From positions 868,001 through 932,000 of the forward strand of contig BEDY01000002.1 of the NCBI GenBank assembly GCA_002335605.1: a stretch of 64,000 nucleotides of DNA, given 5' to 3'. This DNA is from Prillingera fragicola (Eukaryota > Basidiomycota > Tremellomycetes > Trichosporonales > Trichosporonaceae). A program made the translations under genes and the position numbers. Below the pieces are notes generated by a model. That model had not been told where the DNA came from and made no database searches. It saw nothing but the letters and a program-made list of their open reading frames with translations. Below, in pieces: positions 43,556 through 54,665 of the stretch. Position 1 is the first letter of the stretch, and each line of letters opens with the position of its first letter.

Positions 43556-44203
43556 TTAGGCGGCAGCGCCACCGCTGACCTTGTCGAGGAGGGCCTGCTG
43601 TGTCAGCTTTTGTGCTCCTCGACACAAAAGTTCAACTCACAGTAAGCTTGGCGGGGACGGCGCCGATGAACTCCTCAATGACCTGGCCATCCTTGTAGGC
43701 CTTGAAGGTGGGCATCGACTTGATGCTCTGCTCCTGGGCGACCTCCTGCGGGGTGTGTTAGTCGTGATCCCATCATCCACAGGCCGAGTGCAGCGCAGCA
43801 GCCCAATTCGGGTCAAAAGGAGCAGTCGCGCCACTGCCCAGGCCTGTGCTAGTGTACTCACGGGGACCTCCTCAATGTCGACCTTGACAAACTTGACGTT
43901 GGGGTACTTTGCCTCGAGCTTGGCAAAGTGGGGGCCGATGAGCTTGCAGGGGCCGCACCAGGTGGCCCAGAAGTCGACGACGACAACGTCGGGACCTGAG
44001 ATCTGGCGCTGGTGTCAGTAAACTCGTCTTTGTTGTATTTGCCGGGCGCAAACGCGCAGAGTTGAGTCAGTGACGTGACGCGTCTGAGGCCATGGGCTAA
44101 TCCAGACTGACGACACGACACCGAGCGTATGCACTGCAACCACACGCTTGTGGACACTTACAAGAGTCTTGAACTCGTCGGCGGACTCGATAGCCTTGAC
44201 CAT
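43556..44203 (-). CDS. TRX1: Thioredoxin
   Basis: Four exons (44162-44203, 43862-44002, 43641-43745, 43556-43594), all phase 0, give 108 residues, the classical thioredoxin length. The active site is intact: VVVDFWATWCGPCKLIGP (WCGPC). SMPTFKAYKDGQVIEEFIGA gives the cis-Pro loop and the usual Gly. No targeting peptide, so cytosolic. It reduces protein disulfides using thioredoxin reductase. The upstream promoter has a TATA-like box and a TGACTCA site (separate entries), in line with oxidative stress control by AP-1-type factors. Confidence 0.95.
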
Positions 44204-44358
44204 TGTGGATAGATTGATGGGTTGGTGGATGGGTGGAAGAGAGTGGAAGGAGGAGTGACGTGCTAATCTCTGATCTCGGTGCCAGATTTGTATGAGAACT
44301 GGACGCGTGGCGTAATGGAGTGGTGGCGGCGTTTGGGACTGTGTTGCACAAGATCCGG

Positions 44359-44366
44359 GTTTTATA
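44359..44366 (-). promoter_or_regulatory. TATA box of the thioredoxin gene
   Basis: GGTATAAAA on the minus strand, about 156 nt upstream of the thioredoxin start codon. It matches the TATAAA consensus at a typical fungal distance. Confidence 0.45.
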
Positions 44367-44388
44367 CCCTGGAGGCCATGCAACAGGC

Positions 44389-44395
44389 TGACTCA
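44389..44395. promoter_or_regulatory. AP-1/Gcn4-type TGACTCA site upstream of thioredoxin
   Basis: A perfect palindromic TGACTCA, just beyond the TATA box of the thioredoxin gene. Thioredoxin genes are standard targets of fungal AP-1 factors (Yap1/Pap1 type), which also bind TGACTCA. Binding is inferred. Confidence 0.4.
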
Positions 44396-45282
44396 GCGAC
44401 AAGCAGCGCGATTTCTCGTCTGCATTGCCTATGCTCTGAATATCGCGATGCGTATCTGCACGCGCAATGCATATGAGTCACTGAAGGGAAAGCTGACAAG
44501 CGGTTGTGGCCGCGAGAAGCTCCGGCCAAGTCGCAGACTGGGGAGGCAACCTGCTGACCGAGCACGCTGTACGACCAAGACGCCGCACGTCATAGGCACG
44601 CAATGTCAACTAGTATCGCGGCCGAATCACTTGGGCAACCTCATGTTGCCGGCGGCCTTGTATGCAGGCCAGTCGAGGCCCTACACAGTTGTACACGGTC
44701 TGCGGCAGGAGCAACAAATGACGATTACCCAGGGCTAATCGTCCGCCAGGGCTACTCGTCCACGCTATTTGGCTGGAACGGTGATCATGTCAACACTCAT
44801 GCTCTTGTCCATTGCTGCACTCAGTAACCTCGCCCTGTCATACAGCAGCTAGCACATGGCAACATCTTGGCATGCAGAACAATACAGAGCGCAACAAGAG
44901 ATGTCTCCTCTAAGCATAACTGGCCAATCGGGTGAACGACACTGGCTAGAAATATAACGAGGACTCGGCCCGACCTCTTGGGTGCGAATCGCGAGTTTGC
45001 TCAATGTTGGCGACTTTTTGACCCCCAAGCCTGGAAAAAGCAGACAGAGGGGCTTCGAAAGTGCCTACCCAGCGGTGGGTTGGGGTTGGCGAGAGAAACA
45101 GTCGGTCTGACAAGTGTCGCTGGGGAAGCAAGTGTGCTTCCAACGTCCAACATTACTCCGCAGATCAAAGCAGGTCAGTATCACCAATACGCAGCACATC
45201 AAGATCCTTCAATGATGCTATCATGCACAACTGTTTCGTCAGCGCCAGCCATTTCTCGTAGTCATTCAACTCACCTAATCTA
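44396..45282. other. Intergenic, nothing recognised
   Basis: The upstream flank of thioredoxin and the 3' flank of uS11m. Open frames are short, overlapping and lack motifs. Confidence 0.4.
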
Positions 45283-45927
45283 CTACAAACGACGGGGCTT
45301 GCGGGCACGGGTACCGCCGACCTTGATTGGTGTCCTGTCCTCGACACGGGTAATGAGCATCCTGATGTCCTCGCCGTCCGGTCCCGCAATAGCCTGGTGG
45401 ACAGCCTCGCGTCCCTGTCCCTGGATACCCTTGTATGCGATGCGAATGAGCATCTGCTTTGAGTGCCGCATGCGGAGCTCGTGGGAGATGCTGGTGATCT
45501 TCGCGAACATCTTGAGCGCAGCCTGGTGAGCTGCCTCATAACCACTGCGTGCCGCCTTTTTAAACGTCAGGTCCGTGCCGCCAGAAATGGTGGGGAAGAG
45601 GGGGCCAGTACGGTCGGAAAGCGTGAGGAGGATGTTGTTGCGCGTCGACATGACCGAGAGAGTGTGCGTGGGAGCGCGGAGAGCCTCGCCGGAGGCCATG
45701 CGGAAGGGTCCATCCGAGAGGGGCTCCCAACGGATCGCACGATGGTCATCATTCTTCGTCTTGCTGCGAGTAGGGGAGGCCGCGACTGGCGCAGTCGGGA
45801 CAGGTGAAGGGCGGGGAAGAGTAAAGTCGAGGCCGACGCGTGAAGACGTGGCAAAGGACGACGCCTGCACCCGAGGGGCAGCCTGCAGCGCTGCGCGCAA
45901 TGCAGAGGAGGAAGAGCGAAGAGACAT
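45283..45927 (-). CDS. Mitochondrial small-subunit ribosomal protein uS11m
   Basis: An intronless ORF of 214 residues. The N-terminal 30 residues (MSLRSSSSALRAALQAAPRV) are a typical mitochondrial presequence. The S11 fold is complete: THTLSVMSTRNNILLTLSDR, GGTDLTFKKAARSGYEAAHQ, and the C-terminal RIAYKGIQGQGREAVHQAIA, then EDIRMLITRVEDRTPIKVGG and RARKPRRL, the rRNA-contacting basic tail that marks S11. It sits at the platform of the mitochondrial small subunit. The start at 45927 was chosen because the presequence begins there. Confidence 0.93.
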   Translation of the reverse strand: MSLRSSSSALRAALQAAPRVQASSFATSSRVGLDFTLPRPSPVPTAPVAASPTRSKTKNDDHRAIRWEPLSDGPFRMASGEALRAPTHTLSVMSTRNNILLTLSDRTGPLFPTISGGTDLTFKKAARSGYEAAHQAALKMFAKITSISHELRMRHSKQMLIRIAYKGIQGQGREAVHQAIAGPDGEDIRMLITRVEDRTPIKVGGTRARKPRRL

Positions 45928-46216
45928 TGTAGTTTGGACGAAAGAGTGCGAGTAAAGTCCATCAGCCAAAGAACGATCACCCTTCAAACAGGAGCGAGGA
46001 CGGACTTTTTTTTTCGCGGCAGCGGTCGCCGCCCTGAAGCGAGTGTGGCACTCGCCCACCCAGGGAGCGAGCCCTCCTGGTCGGTCCCTTCGTCCAGTGG
46101 AGATGGATTGGGTCTGTATGCATACAATCTGTTGTACAGAATGGATTTGTCAAACGCAAAAAAGCCATGAGCGTCTATGTCAGATCTAGACTTGGGCGAT
46201 AAAGGCCGTGCCTCGC
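45928..46216. other. Short intergenic region
   Basis: A 289-bp gap between two minus-strand genes. A homopolymer run (TTTTTTTT) lies near 46007-46014. No gene seen. Confidence 0.4.
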
Positions 46217-48695
46217 TCACTGCAAGTCGGCCTCAGCTTCCGCCCTCTGTAGCTGCTTGTCGTCCGCCTCGTCCAGTGCCACCTCGTCCTCGGCCAAGTC
46301 TGGCTCGCCAGCCAGATCATCCACGGTGCTGTCGTGCTGAACTCTGCGGATACCAGTTTCAAATCCAAACTCTTTCGCCGTTTCGCGAGCTTCAGAGAAC
46401 TTGTTGCCGAAGGGAATGAGTGCGGCCACTTCGCGTGCCTCAGTCGGGTACCCATGTCGCACCAGCCCCTCCATGAGAGTCTCAAAGTCTTCGCAACGTT
46501 CACGGCCCTCAAACTTTTCCCAGCTGTGCAACGCTTCGGGTACACCCTCACCATTTGGACACTTAAGACTGCCACGCATAATTGCCCAGTACAGTTCGTC
46601 CGGAGGGGGTTGTTGAGGGCACGAACGCAGGATGCGTTCAATCCAGTGGTGACGATCGCTCTGAGAGAACACGGGGGTTTGTGAAATGGCAGAAAGGACC
46701 ACGCGCCACGGCGCAGTGTAGTGAAATTTGGTGGTAAATGTCTCGTCGGCGACGATGTGCTCCAGCATGTAGACGGCCGCTTTAAAGTGGGCCACGGTTA
46801 CCGGAGATCCGCGCTGGATTAGCAGGCTGCTGAAAACGCCAGCGTACCACAATCCCCAACTGGAATGTTGCGCTGCCATGACATAGTCGCACGAACGCTT
46901 CACGTTATTGCCACCCTCGAGCAAAAAGTCGAGAATGAGTCCCCATGTTCGGTCGTAGATGGATCCGGTGGCGCCCTTCATCAAGCGTTGCCAGAAAGTG
47001 CGGCGGACCTGGAGGCTAGCCGTCGATCTCAGCACAGCGCCGAGAACCATTTGATAGCTGTAGGCCGACATCTTTGGACCATAGTCCAGAAATGCCATGG
47101 CCTCGGTCCACTGTGAAGCCCGAAACATCGTAATAAGGTATTCACGTTGAATATGACCCTCGGGGTCGTTGACGCCAGCCTGGGCAAAGGACACTCGGGC
47201 ACGATGATATTCTCCCATCGCTTCATCAATTCTTCCAAGTCCAGCCAAGACATTGATTCGTCGTCCAACCGCTGCAGGGTCTTTTAAAGCTCCCAGCGAG
47301 ATCGCATGATCCCAAAAAGCCTCAATGGTCTTCAGAAGGCGAGCCGTGTCTTCCCCGTCCTTCTTCTTGCCGGTTGCAATGAAACCCAACTGCTGCATTG
47401 CAATGCAGAACACGAGCATTGGAATCGAGTTGTGTCGAGCAGCTATATCATTGAACATCGTCATGATCATCTTGTCGTTGCGCTGGAGTGAAAACGCGCG
47501 CATGAACATAACTGCGACCAGTCAGCGTTGGGACATGGCAAGTACCGAATCACCTACTCCACATAGGCCAGGTCAAGGAAATGGCATTAGACGCGATATG
47601 ATACGTCGTGCCAGGCAACCGCGTGCTATGGCGATCTTGGGGAGTAATGTAACGATCGGGTCCGATCGAGCCAAGCATAATGGCGTTGTACAAGTCTCGG
47701 ATACGCTTCCAGTCCTCAGTGATGGCCAAGCTGTTGACGCGCGTAGCCAAAGCCGACGGATGATAGCACAACATCGCGACGTTCAAGTGGCTCACATGGC
47801 GATCAAAAGCCTTGACGTGGTTGGCGTTGCGCATAAGAGCCTGCCGAATCAAAGGGAGACTTGTGGACCTCCATGACTTGGACAACTTGTGCGAGCCAAA
47901 CAAGGGGCCAAACGTCAACGAATCCACTTGGTTGAGCATCGTGAGTGCTGCCAGCTGAGACAGAGCAAGGTGTGTTAAGCCCTCATTGTCTAATCGAGCT
48001 GCCACACGATCGGCGCGCCATGCCGACAAGAGGCCGGCTTCGCTCTTGTTTTGTAAGACTCGAGTTCGAGTCTGGAGAGCGGGGTATATTTTGGCAACGT
48101 CGTTGGGACGATCGGCCGCAAGGAGTTGAAGTTGGAAAGCGAACAGCCCCTGCCAGTGTTCTCGAGCCGCGGCTTCAATGCACATGTCCCGCAAAAGGTC
48201 ATATTGCTCTGGGTTGTGGTGGGCAAGTAACCCGACGTCGATTTGCCCCATACCCGAAGTAGCCTTGTGAACGAAGTCAGACGCGAGTTCAAAGACCTCG
48301 TCTGGGACGGCTTCTATCCCTCGAAGATGGACAATCACACCCCAGCTCTTTGCAACGCCATTAAGGTCGGAACTGTTGATGCGATTGCGAAATTTGAGAA
48401 CAGCCTTCTGGATATCTATGCCGGACAGTGGTGCTGGTGCAGAGAGAACTGTCGCGTGCTCGTCATGCGTAACGAGCGGTGTCGGATGTCTCTTCTGCGG
48501 TTTGGCCTTTGCTGGTTTAGCGAGCTGAGAGGGAACCTCTTGGAATGGCTTCTGTCCATTGGGCCGGGGACCTGCTGTTGTTGTCGAGGTGAACCGCAGC
48601 GCTGGGGCGAGTCCAGTTGCAGGGTAGAGTTGTCGTGCTAGCCGCACCAGTGCAACAGAGGATGGGCCAGGTCTGCCCACCACAGCTTGAAGCAT
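46217..48695 (-). CDS. Mitochondrial PPR-like helical-repeat protein
   Basis: Two exons (47558-48695, 46217-47511) with a 46-nt intron give 810 residues. The N-terminus (LQAVVGRPGPSSVALVRLAR) is a likely mitochondrial presequence. The body is alpha-helical with repeats of about 35 residues of the PPR/TPR type, for example INVLAGLGRIDEAMGEYHRA, EYLITMFRASQWTEAMAFLD, FETLMEGLVRHGYPTEAREV and LAITEDWKRIRDLYNAIM. Spacing is irregular, so I cannot count units reliably. PPR proteins bind organellar RNA and serve in maturation, stability or translation of mitochondrial transcripts; the specific target is unknown. It lies next to the uS11m gene, but the shared mitochondrial theme may be chance. The acidic C-terminus (DLAEDEVALDEADDKQLQR) is unusual for this class. 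Confidence 0.65.
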
Positions 48696-48910
48696 GGTAA
48701 CGAGTGTGAATGGTAAACAATCTCAACCTTCTGATACACATCTTTACCGTTAGCGGAACCAAAATCGTTTGGTTCCGTCTCCATCACGCCGCGACTGACT
48801 TGTTTTGGTCGCCGCTCAACACCCCATCAACATCCACCTTCTCTCATCCATCTCTCGTTTGTTTGCATTGGAAACCCAACAGGAGCTTCAAGGGAAGCTC
48901 TGATTCAAGA
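48696..48910. promoter_or_regulatory. Divergent promoter between the PPR-like gene and CDC20
   Basis: A 215-bp gap between outward-facing ATGs. No TATA box seen. Confidence 0.4.
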
Positions 48911-50478
48911 ATGGCTCCAGGAGATATGCAAGTCAACTCTATGACGACGTTCATTGACACAAACAGCACCAACCCATTTATGTCCAAGTCCATTACGGCC
49001 TCGCCAACCAAGGGCAGCTCGGATGGCCTTTCAGCCCTCCGTGAGGGTCTCGGGCGTATGAACGTTGTCGATCGTGGAAGTGGAGAGTTCGCGCTCCCCG
49101 AGAAGTCGAGCCGCGATGTCGCCAAGAGCCGCGATGTGAGTGCTGCCGTTCAGCTCATAAAGTCTTGACACTAACACTTGCCAAGCTCGACCGTTTCGTG
49201 CCCTCCAGGTCGCAGTCCACCTCCACCATTCATGGGGATACCGCCGACTCGTCCCTTGAAGCATCTTTTGCCGATCGCAGCTCGGCCAGTCTTTCAAATC
49301 AACTAGGTCTGCCGCCTTCGAACCGCCGTATCCTCTCGTTCCGTGCCGCCCCACCACCAGCATCGCATGCGACATCGCACCTCGACGCACAGCGCAACTA
49401 CATGCTTCACAGCTCGTCTACCGCCAATCGCGGAACTGGCGCCGCTGGATCAGGTGCGGCTGCCAAGAAGCGCGTGCCTCCATATAGCCCTGAGCGAGTG
49501 CTCGATGCTCCCGGATACCAGGACGACTACTACCTCAACCTCGTGGACTGGAGCAGTGCCAACCGCGTCGCCATTGGACTGGGAGAAGTGCCTTACGTCT
49601 GGGATGCCGAGACTGGCGTTGTCAACGCACTGACATCGGAAGGGGATGAACCTCCTCTGGTTTGCTCCGTGTCGTGGTCGAGCGATGGCTCCTACCTCGC
49701 TGTGGGAAACGAGGACGGCCAGGTCGAGATCTGGGACGTCGAAGAGAATAAGCGCATGCGCGTCATGGGGGGTCACTCTGGTCGTGTCGCGTCGTTGTCC
49801 TGGAATGGCCACATTCTGTCCTCTGGTGGTAACGAAGGCGTCATTCTGCACCACGACGTGCGCATCTCGGAGCACAAGGTCATGGAGCTGCGTGGCCACA
49901 GTGCCGAGGTCTGCGGTCTAAAGTGGCGCCCAGACGGTCAGCTGCTCGCTAGTGGCGGCAACGACAATGTTGTCAACTGTTGGGACGGACGCACTCGCGC
50001 GGCTGTGCTCTCGGAGCGTGTCGTTCCCAAGTGGACCAAGCGCAACCACACTGCTGCCGTCAAGGCACTCGCGTGGTGCCCGTGGCAGCCCAACCTGCTC
50101 GCCTCCGGTGGTGGCACGCAGGACCAGCACATTCACTTCTGGTCTACAACCACTGGCGCGCGCACGGCATCCCTTGCAACCGGCTCGCAGGTCACCTCGC
50201 TCGTCTGGTCGCCGCACTCTAAAGAGATTCTCTCCACCCACGGCTACCCCAACTACAACTTTTCAGTGTGGTCCTACCCTGGTCTTCAGAAGATTTACGA
50301 CGTGCCAGCCCACGATTCGCGCGTGCTTGCATCTGCACTCAGCCCGGATGGCTGCTCGGTTGCTACCGGTGCTGGAGACGAAAACCTCAAGTTCTGGCGC
50401 GTCTGGGAGCCCCGCGCAGTCAAGAAGGTCGTCGAGGACAGGGATGCCCGCGGCATGTCCAAGGTGCGCATCCGTTAG
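48911..50478 (+). CDS. CDC20: APC/C co-activator Cdc20/Slp1
   Basis: Two exons (48911-49135, 49186-50478) give 505 residues. C-box-like DRFVPSR lies at about residue 77, immediately after the intron. The line YSPERVLDAPGYQDDYYLNL followed by VDWSS distinguishes Cdc20 from Cdh1 (which has MPFKVLDAP..DDFYLN). Seven WD40 blades follow (for example VWDAETG.., VGNEDGQVEIWDVEENKRMR, KWRPDGQLLASGGNDNVVNC, LAWCPWQPNLLASGGGTQDQ). The C-terminus is the APC/C-binding Ile-Arg (IR) tail (KVRIR). Role: binds mitotic substrates and activates the anaphase-promoting complex, and is the target of the spindle checkpoint. ATG 48911 starts MAPGDMQVNS. Confidence 0.92.
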
Positions 50479-50602
50479 TGCGTGCGCGGCAGAAACAGCT
50501 TTGTACAGTAGCATTGAGTTTTTTTCGTAGTGTTGTGTACACAAAGTACAACCATAGTCCCACAGATTGCCCCATGCGCGCATGGCTGGATGCATCGTGG
50601 TG

Positions 50603-53115
50603 TTACATGTCGGGACCCCTTCGGGGCAGACCCCAGCTTGCCAAAAAGTCCTCGGCGTCGCTGTCGTCGCTGTCGTCGTCCGAGTCATCGTCGTCTTCCT
50701 CGGCAACACCCGTTGCGCGGAGGAACTGCACGAGCCGCTGTCGATCTTCAGCATTGGGCGCTATGTTGCGTGAGGTAACGAGCGTGGACAAAAAGTGCAA
50801 TATGGACGTGCGGCCCTCGTTCAGGTCGTCGCGGGGTCGGGAGAGATTACGCCGAATGATTCCCTCTGCGAGAGGTGTGCGGTTAAACGAGAGTTTTGGC
50901 TTGGTCGTTGACGGGGCAAACATCTTGACCGTGTTGTCAATGCCGCTCACTGCAATCAGAGGCAGTGTTGGGTGCTGCTCCATGACTGATCGTCAGTTCA
51001 GTAACAACGTGGTACTCACCATTGACAACATCTCCGTCGCCCTTCCAAATGCCCTCAAGCTCGCCGGTATTCTTATCCCAGACAAAGAAGTTGCCGTCGT
51101 CCGAGCCCGATGCCACCTTGTTGGAGTAGTCGCCGAGAAAGTTACAGTCCTTGACGGTCTCAACGTTGCGTGCTCCACGAAAGATGTGCCGTGGATGCAG
51201 CATGCCGACGCCGGCGAACTGACCGTCGCTACTGTCGGCGCCGCGTGGGTACGTGAAGCCCATGTCGCTGTTGTCATCCTCGTCGCCAAAGTCGTCGAGG
51301 TCGCTGTCATCATCAAACTCGTCGGCTCCGTCCGCCTCAAAGTCCATGGCCTCGCCATTGGCCGTCTCCTCGTCGTCTTCCTCTCCTGCATTGGCCGCAA
51401 TGAATGCACCGTCTACCCCGTACCGGTTTCGCAACAGGCTGGCCACATCGAGCTCTTCATCCGAGTCATCATCGGCTGCGCGGCGGTCAGGCATACTCGC
51501 CGCCATGGACTCACGTTCCCAACCCAATTCTCTCCTGTCGTCCTCGCTGTCCATGTCGACGTCCTGCCCCATGCTGACGATATCCTCTGCGAGGGCCTGC
51601 AGGCTGTCCAGATCTGGACGAGAGGGTCCCGTCTCTGGTCCCTCGGTGGTGGAGTGGGACGATCCTGGTGACGCCGAAAGGGTTGCGTTCATGTCTGGAG
51701 AGGGTCCCTCATCTGTCCTTGGTCGCGAGATGCGCTCCGCCTCGGAGGTTGATGAGCTTGAGCCTTCACGCATTGCCGCACGCGATCGTTTGGGACATGC
51801 TTTTCTTGTGGTTGTTGGTGATGCCGGCTTCGAGGCTGTGGGTGATGCACTGGTTGAACGCCTCTTGTCCCCCTCTGTTTTCGAAGCATTGGGAGATAGG
51901 ACTCCTGGTGTAGAGCTCTCCGCAGCTCGCGGCTCAATCGGAGAGTCGTGCAGAGAGAACAGTGATGTCGAGTGATTGGCAAATGCGCAAATAACCTGCA
52001 TCTGTCAGCAGCTCTCAACAATGCCTGGCTTACCTCGTCTGCACGATGTGGGTTCATTTTGACACACGTAATGTGCCGCTCGCGATATCGCTTCTCTCGT
52101 GTCGACCACTCGTCGTCTGGCAGGCCCAACCGGCGAACGGCCCAGACTTGACCGGCCCGCTTCGTGTGAGTGCCCCAGCTTGGCGTCTGGTGCTCGGGCA
52201 TGCGGCGGTCGCAGATATAGGCGCAATCTGTTTGCCCAGCAACCGCAAACGTATGGGGGGCCACCGCGCTCACGCTCAGCGAGTATAGGTCCACGCCTGG
52301 TGGAGCACGGAAGAGGGGATCTGGACATTCTGAGCGGCACTGGTGGGGTCGCCGCAGATCATGCTGGCGGACAGTGCCGTCTTCTGACACTGTAAGAAAC
52401 AAATGGGGCGACACCTCTGTGGCGATTCGCTTCGTGCGGTCGGTATGACAGGAGAGCACGCGAACCCTTGAAGCGTCAGTGGCTTGCTTGTATGTCACAA
52501 TGGGAGCTCACCCTGGTCCCTCGACACCCCATAGCGACCCGCGCGCTCGTGCGAGCTTCATGTTTACGCTGGACAAGCGTTCCACCTCAAAGACTCGCAC
52601 CTCCGAGTCTCCGGCGCAGCTGACAATTGTGGGTGTATTTGTGTTAGGTAGAAACCGAGCCGAGAAGATGTTCCGGGTATGGCCGGTGACGATTGTGTCG
52701 GTGAGCTTGAGTGGATGGGGTGATTTGACGTCGGGATCGCCAAGAGCATTGTAAGAGCTGTCAAATGTGCCCCTTGGGTTGGCAGTCCAGATACAGATCC
52801 TGGTCATGTCAGCTCCGCACGTCTCCACCCAAGGCAAGGGCTAGCAACCGAAGGCTCGCACCTCTTGTCGTCCGAGCCAGACAGCAGAATCCCACCATCG
52901 TCAGACCACGACAGCGCATTCACACATCTTGTTCTATCAGTATCACTGCACTTTACAGCAACAGCCTACCCAGTGTGCGCTTCTCCGTCTATTCCAAGCT
53001 CCTGCACTTGATCCAGCCTCCTCCAAGCGTCCCCTGCAAAGGCCTCTTGTCGCCTTGCAGGTTCCCGATGGCCGGTAAGAGAGTTTGATAGTGGCCGTAG
53101 TACGTGTCGTGGCAT
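50603..53115 (-). CDS. DCAF6/Iqw1-type WD40 protein (Cul4-DDB1 substrate receptor family)
   Basis: Six exons (52970-53115, 52862-52927, 52512-52799, 52034-52466, 51020-51995, 50603-50985) give 763 residues. The N-terminal signature (RPLSNSLTGHREPARRQEAF, RLDQVQELGIDGEAHTGCVN) with the first blade ALSWSDDGGILLSGSDDKR is typical of DCAF6/DCAF8-type proteins. More blades follow (TGHTRNIFSARFLPNTNTPT, EVSPHLFLTVSEDGTVRQHD, CAFANHSTSLFSLHDS) and, after a long Ser-rich then very acidic insert (about 330-585), a final WD pair (KVASGSDDGNFFVWDKNTGE, LIAVSGIDNTVKMFAPS). The C-terminus is acidic (VAEEDDDDSDDDSDDSDAED). Family role: a nuclear CRL4 substrate receptor; fission yeast Iqw1 is the related gene. 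The substrate is unknown. Confidence 0.75.
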
Positions 53116-53357
53116 GCTCTGTTGATGTATGTATGTAGGCAATGACAAGAAGAGTGCAGAGTACAAGGGTGGCGACGGACACCAGTCCGGATGAACTCGT
53201 CTCTCCACCTGCGGGGTCCCCACATGGTCATTGCAGGGCGTCAAAAAGTTCCGTCCTTACTCTACACTCGTCGACAATCCTAGCCTCGTACTCTCCTTCA
53301 GCTGTCAGCTCTTGGCCCACCATTCGCACCTCTAGCCTACTCCTCATTGCCCGCAGG

Positions 53358-54335
53358 ATGTCTCCTCCCGTTCTTGAACCCGTCGAGGCCGCCAAGCGTC
53401 TCGCTGCCTACGCCGCCGTCGACCGCCACATTGGCCTCGAGCACCGTGTGAGTTCCACCCTTTTGTGTAGGTGCAATGGTTGACCGGTCCAGCTCATCGG
53501 TATCGGCTCGGGATCGACCGTTCCCTACGTTGTCGACCGTATTGTTCAGCAGGGTGCCGCTGCCAACGCTGGCCGCATCTTCTTCCCCACTGGTGGGTCT
53601 AGCACCAGGCCTGAGACTGACAACACAGGCTTCCAGTCCAAGGAGCTGATCATCTCGGCCGGCCTTGCCCTCGGCGACGTTGACCAGTACACTGCCATTG
53701 ATGTGTGCATTGACGGTGCCGACGAGTATGTCCAGGCTCTTTTGCGCGCGCGAACTGACCGTTTGCAGGGTCGACTCGGAGCTCAACTCGATCAAGGGCG
53801 GTGGCGCTTGCCAGCTCCGTGAGAAGGTCCTCGCCGACATGTCCGCTACCTGGGTCATGGTTGCCGACTACCGCAAGAACTCTGCTGTCCTCGGCACCAA
53901 CGTGCGTACAACTGCTGTCCTCCACATACACTTCCTAGCGTGACTTTCTGTGCCCACTAACACTCCCAGTGGAAGCAGGGCGTCCCCATCGAGGCGGTCC
54001 CCTTCGCCTACGTCCAGGTCATGGCCCACCTCAGGGCGATGAACGGCACCCCGGTCCTGCGCATGGGCAAGGCCAAGGCCGGCCCCGTCGTCTCTGACAA
54101 TGCCAACTTCATCATCGACTGCACCTTCCCCGAGGACCAGATGCGCGCGCCCACAGCCCTCAACAGCGCCATCAAGCTCATCACCGGCGTCGTCGAGGTC
54201 GGCCTCTTCTGCGGAATGGCAAAGGCCGCATACTTTGGAAACTCGGACGGGTCCGTCACCTGCCGCGCGGCCGGGGGCGTCACCGAGGAGATTGCTAGTG
54301 TCCCCGACGTGCCCCCCACTGCGGGTGCTGCTTAG
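53358..54335 (+). CDS. RKI1: Ribose-5-phosphate isomerase A
   Basis: Five exons (53358-53447, 53493-53592, 53629-53725, 53769-53901, 53970-54335) give 261 residues, close to yeast Rki1 (258). Motifs: LIGIGSGSTVPYVVDRIVQQ (substrate phosphate loop), IDVCIDGADEVDSELNSIKG (catalytic Asp/Glu), KGGGACQLREKVLADMS (conserved Lys/Gly patch), VPFAYVQVMAHL, and NFIIDCTFPED. It interconverts ribose-5-phosphate and ribulose-5-phosphate in the non-oxidative pentose phosphate pathway in the cytosol. The GADEVDSELNSIKG motif only forms across the third intron, which supports the exon chain. The start at 53358 is the first ATG of the frame. Confidence 0.93.
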
Positions 54336-54665
54336 GTGCGCGGCGAGGAATATAATACATCTGCGCGCGGGCGTGTAGTAGAGATGATGCAATAAACTGG
54401 GATTAGGCTATCGAGTGCGCCTTGATTTCGGGCAGGACACGCAGCCAGGGCGCGCCTTCGGACAAACGAAAGCCGATTAATAACTACTCGCTCCTGCGCC
54501 ATCTCAGGCGGAGCAGCAGCAGCGCCGCAAATCCAGCATGTATGCATTACTGTGGCTCCATGACTGTGTGATGCTACAACCTACGCAAGGATAATTACGG
54601 GGACGGACGATACGTTAAGGTGGGGTGGCGCGCACCAGCGGACGAGTCTTTGCCGGCGCGAGTGG
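54336..54665. other. Convergent intergenic region
   Basis: A 330-bp gap between the tails of RKI1 (+) and the Rho GEF (-). No gene seen. Confidence 0.4.

Noticed and set aside
50268..51671. 467-codon plus-strand ORF across the CDC20 end and the DCAF gene
   Set aside because: Overlaps two well-supported genes; no motif of its own.
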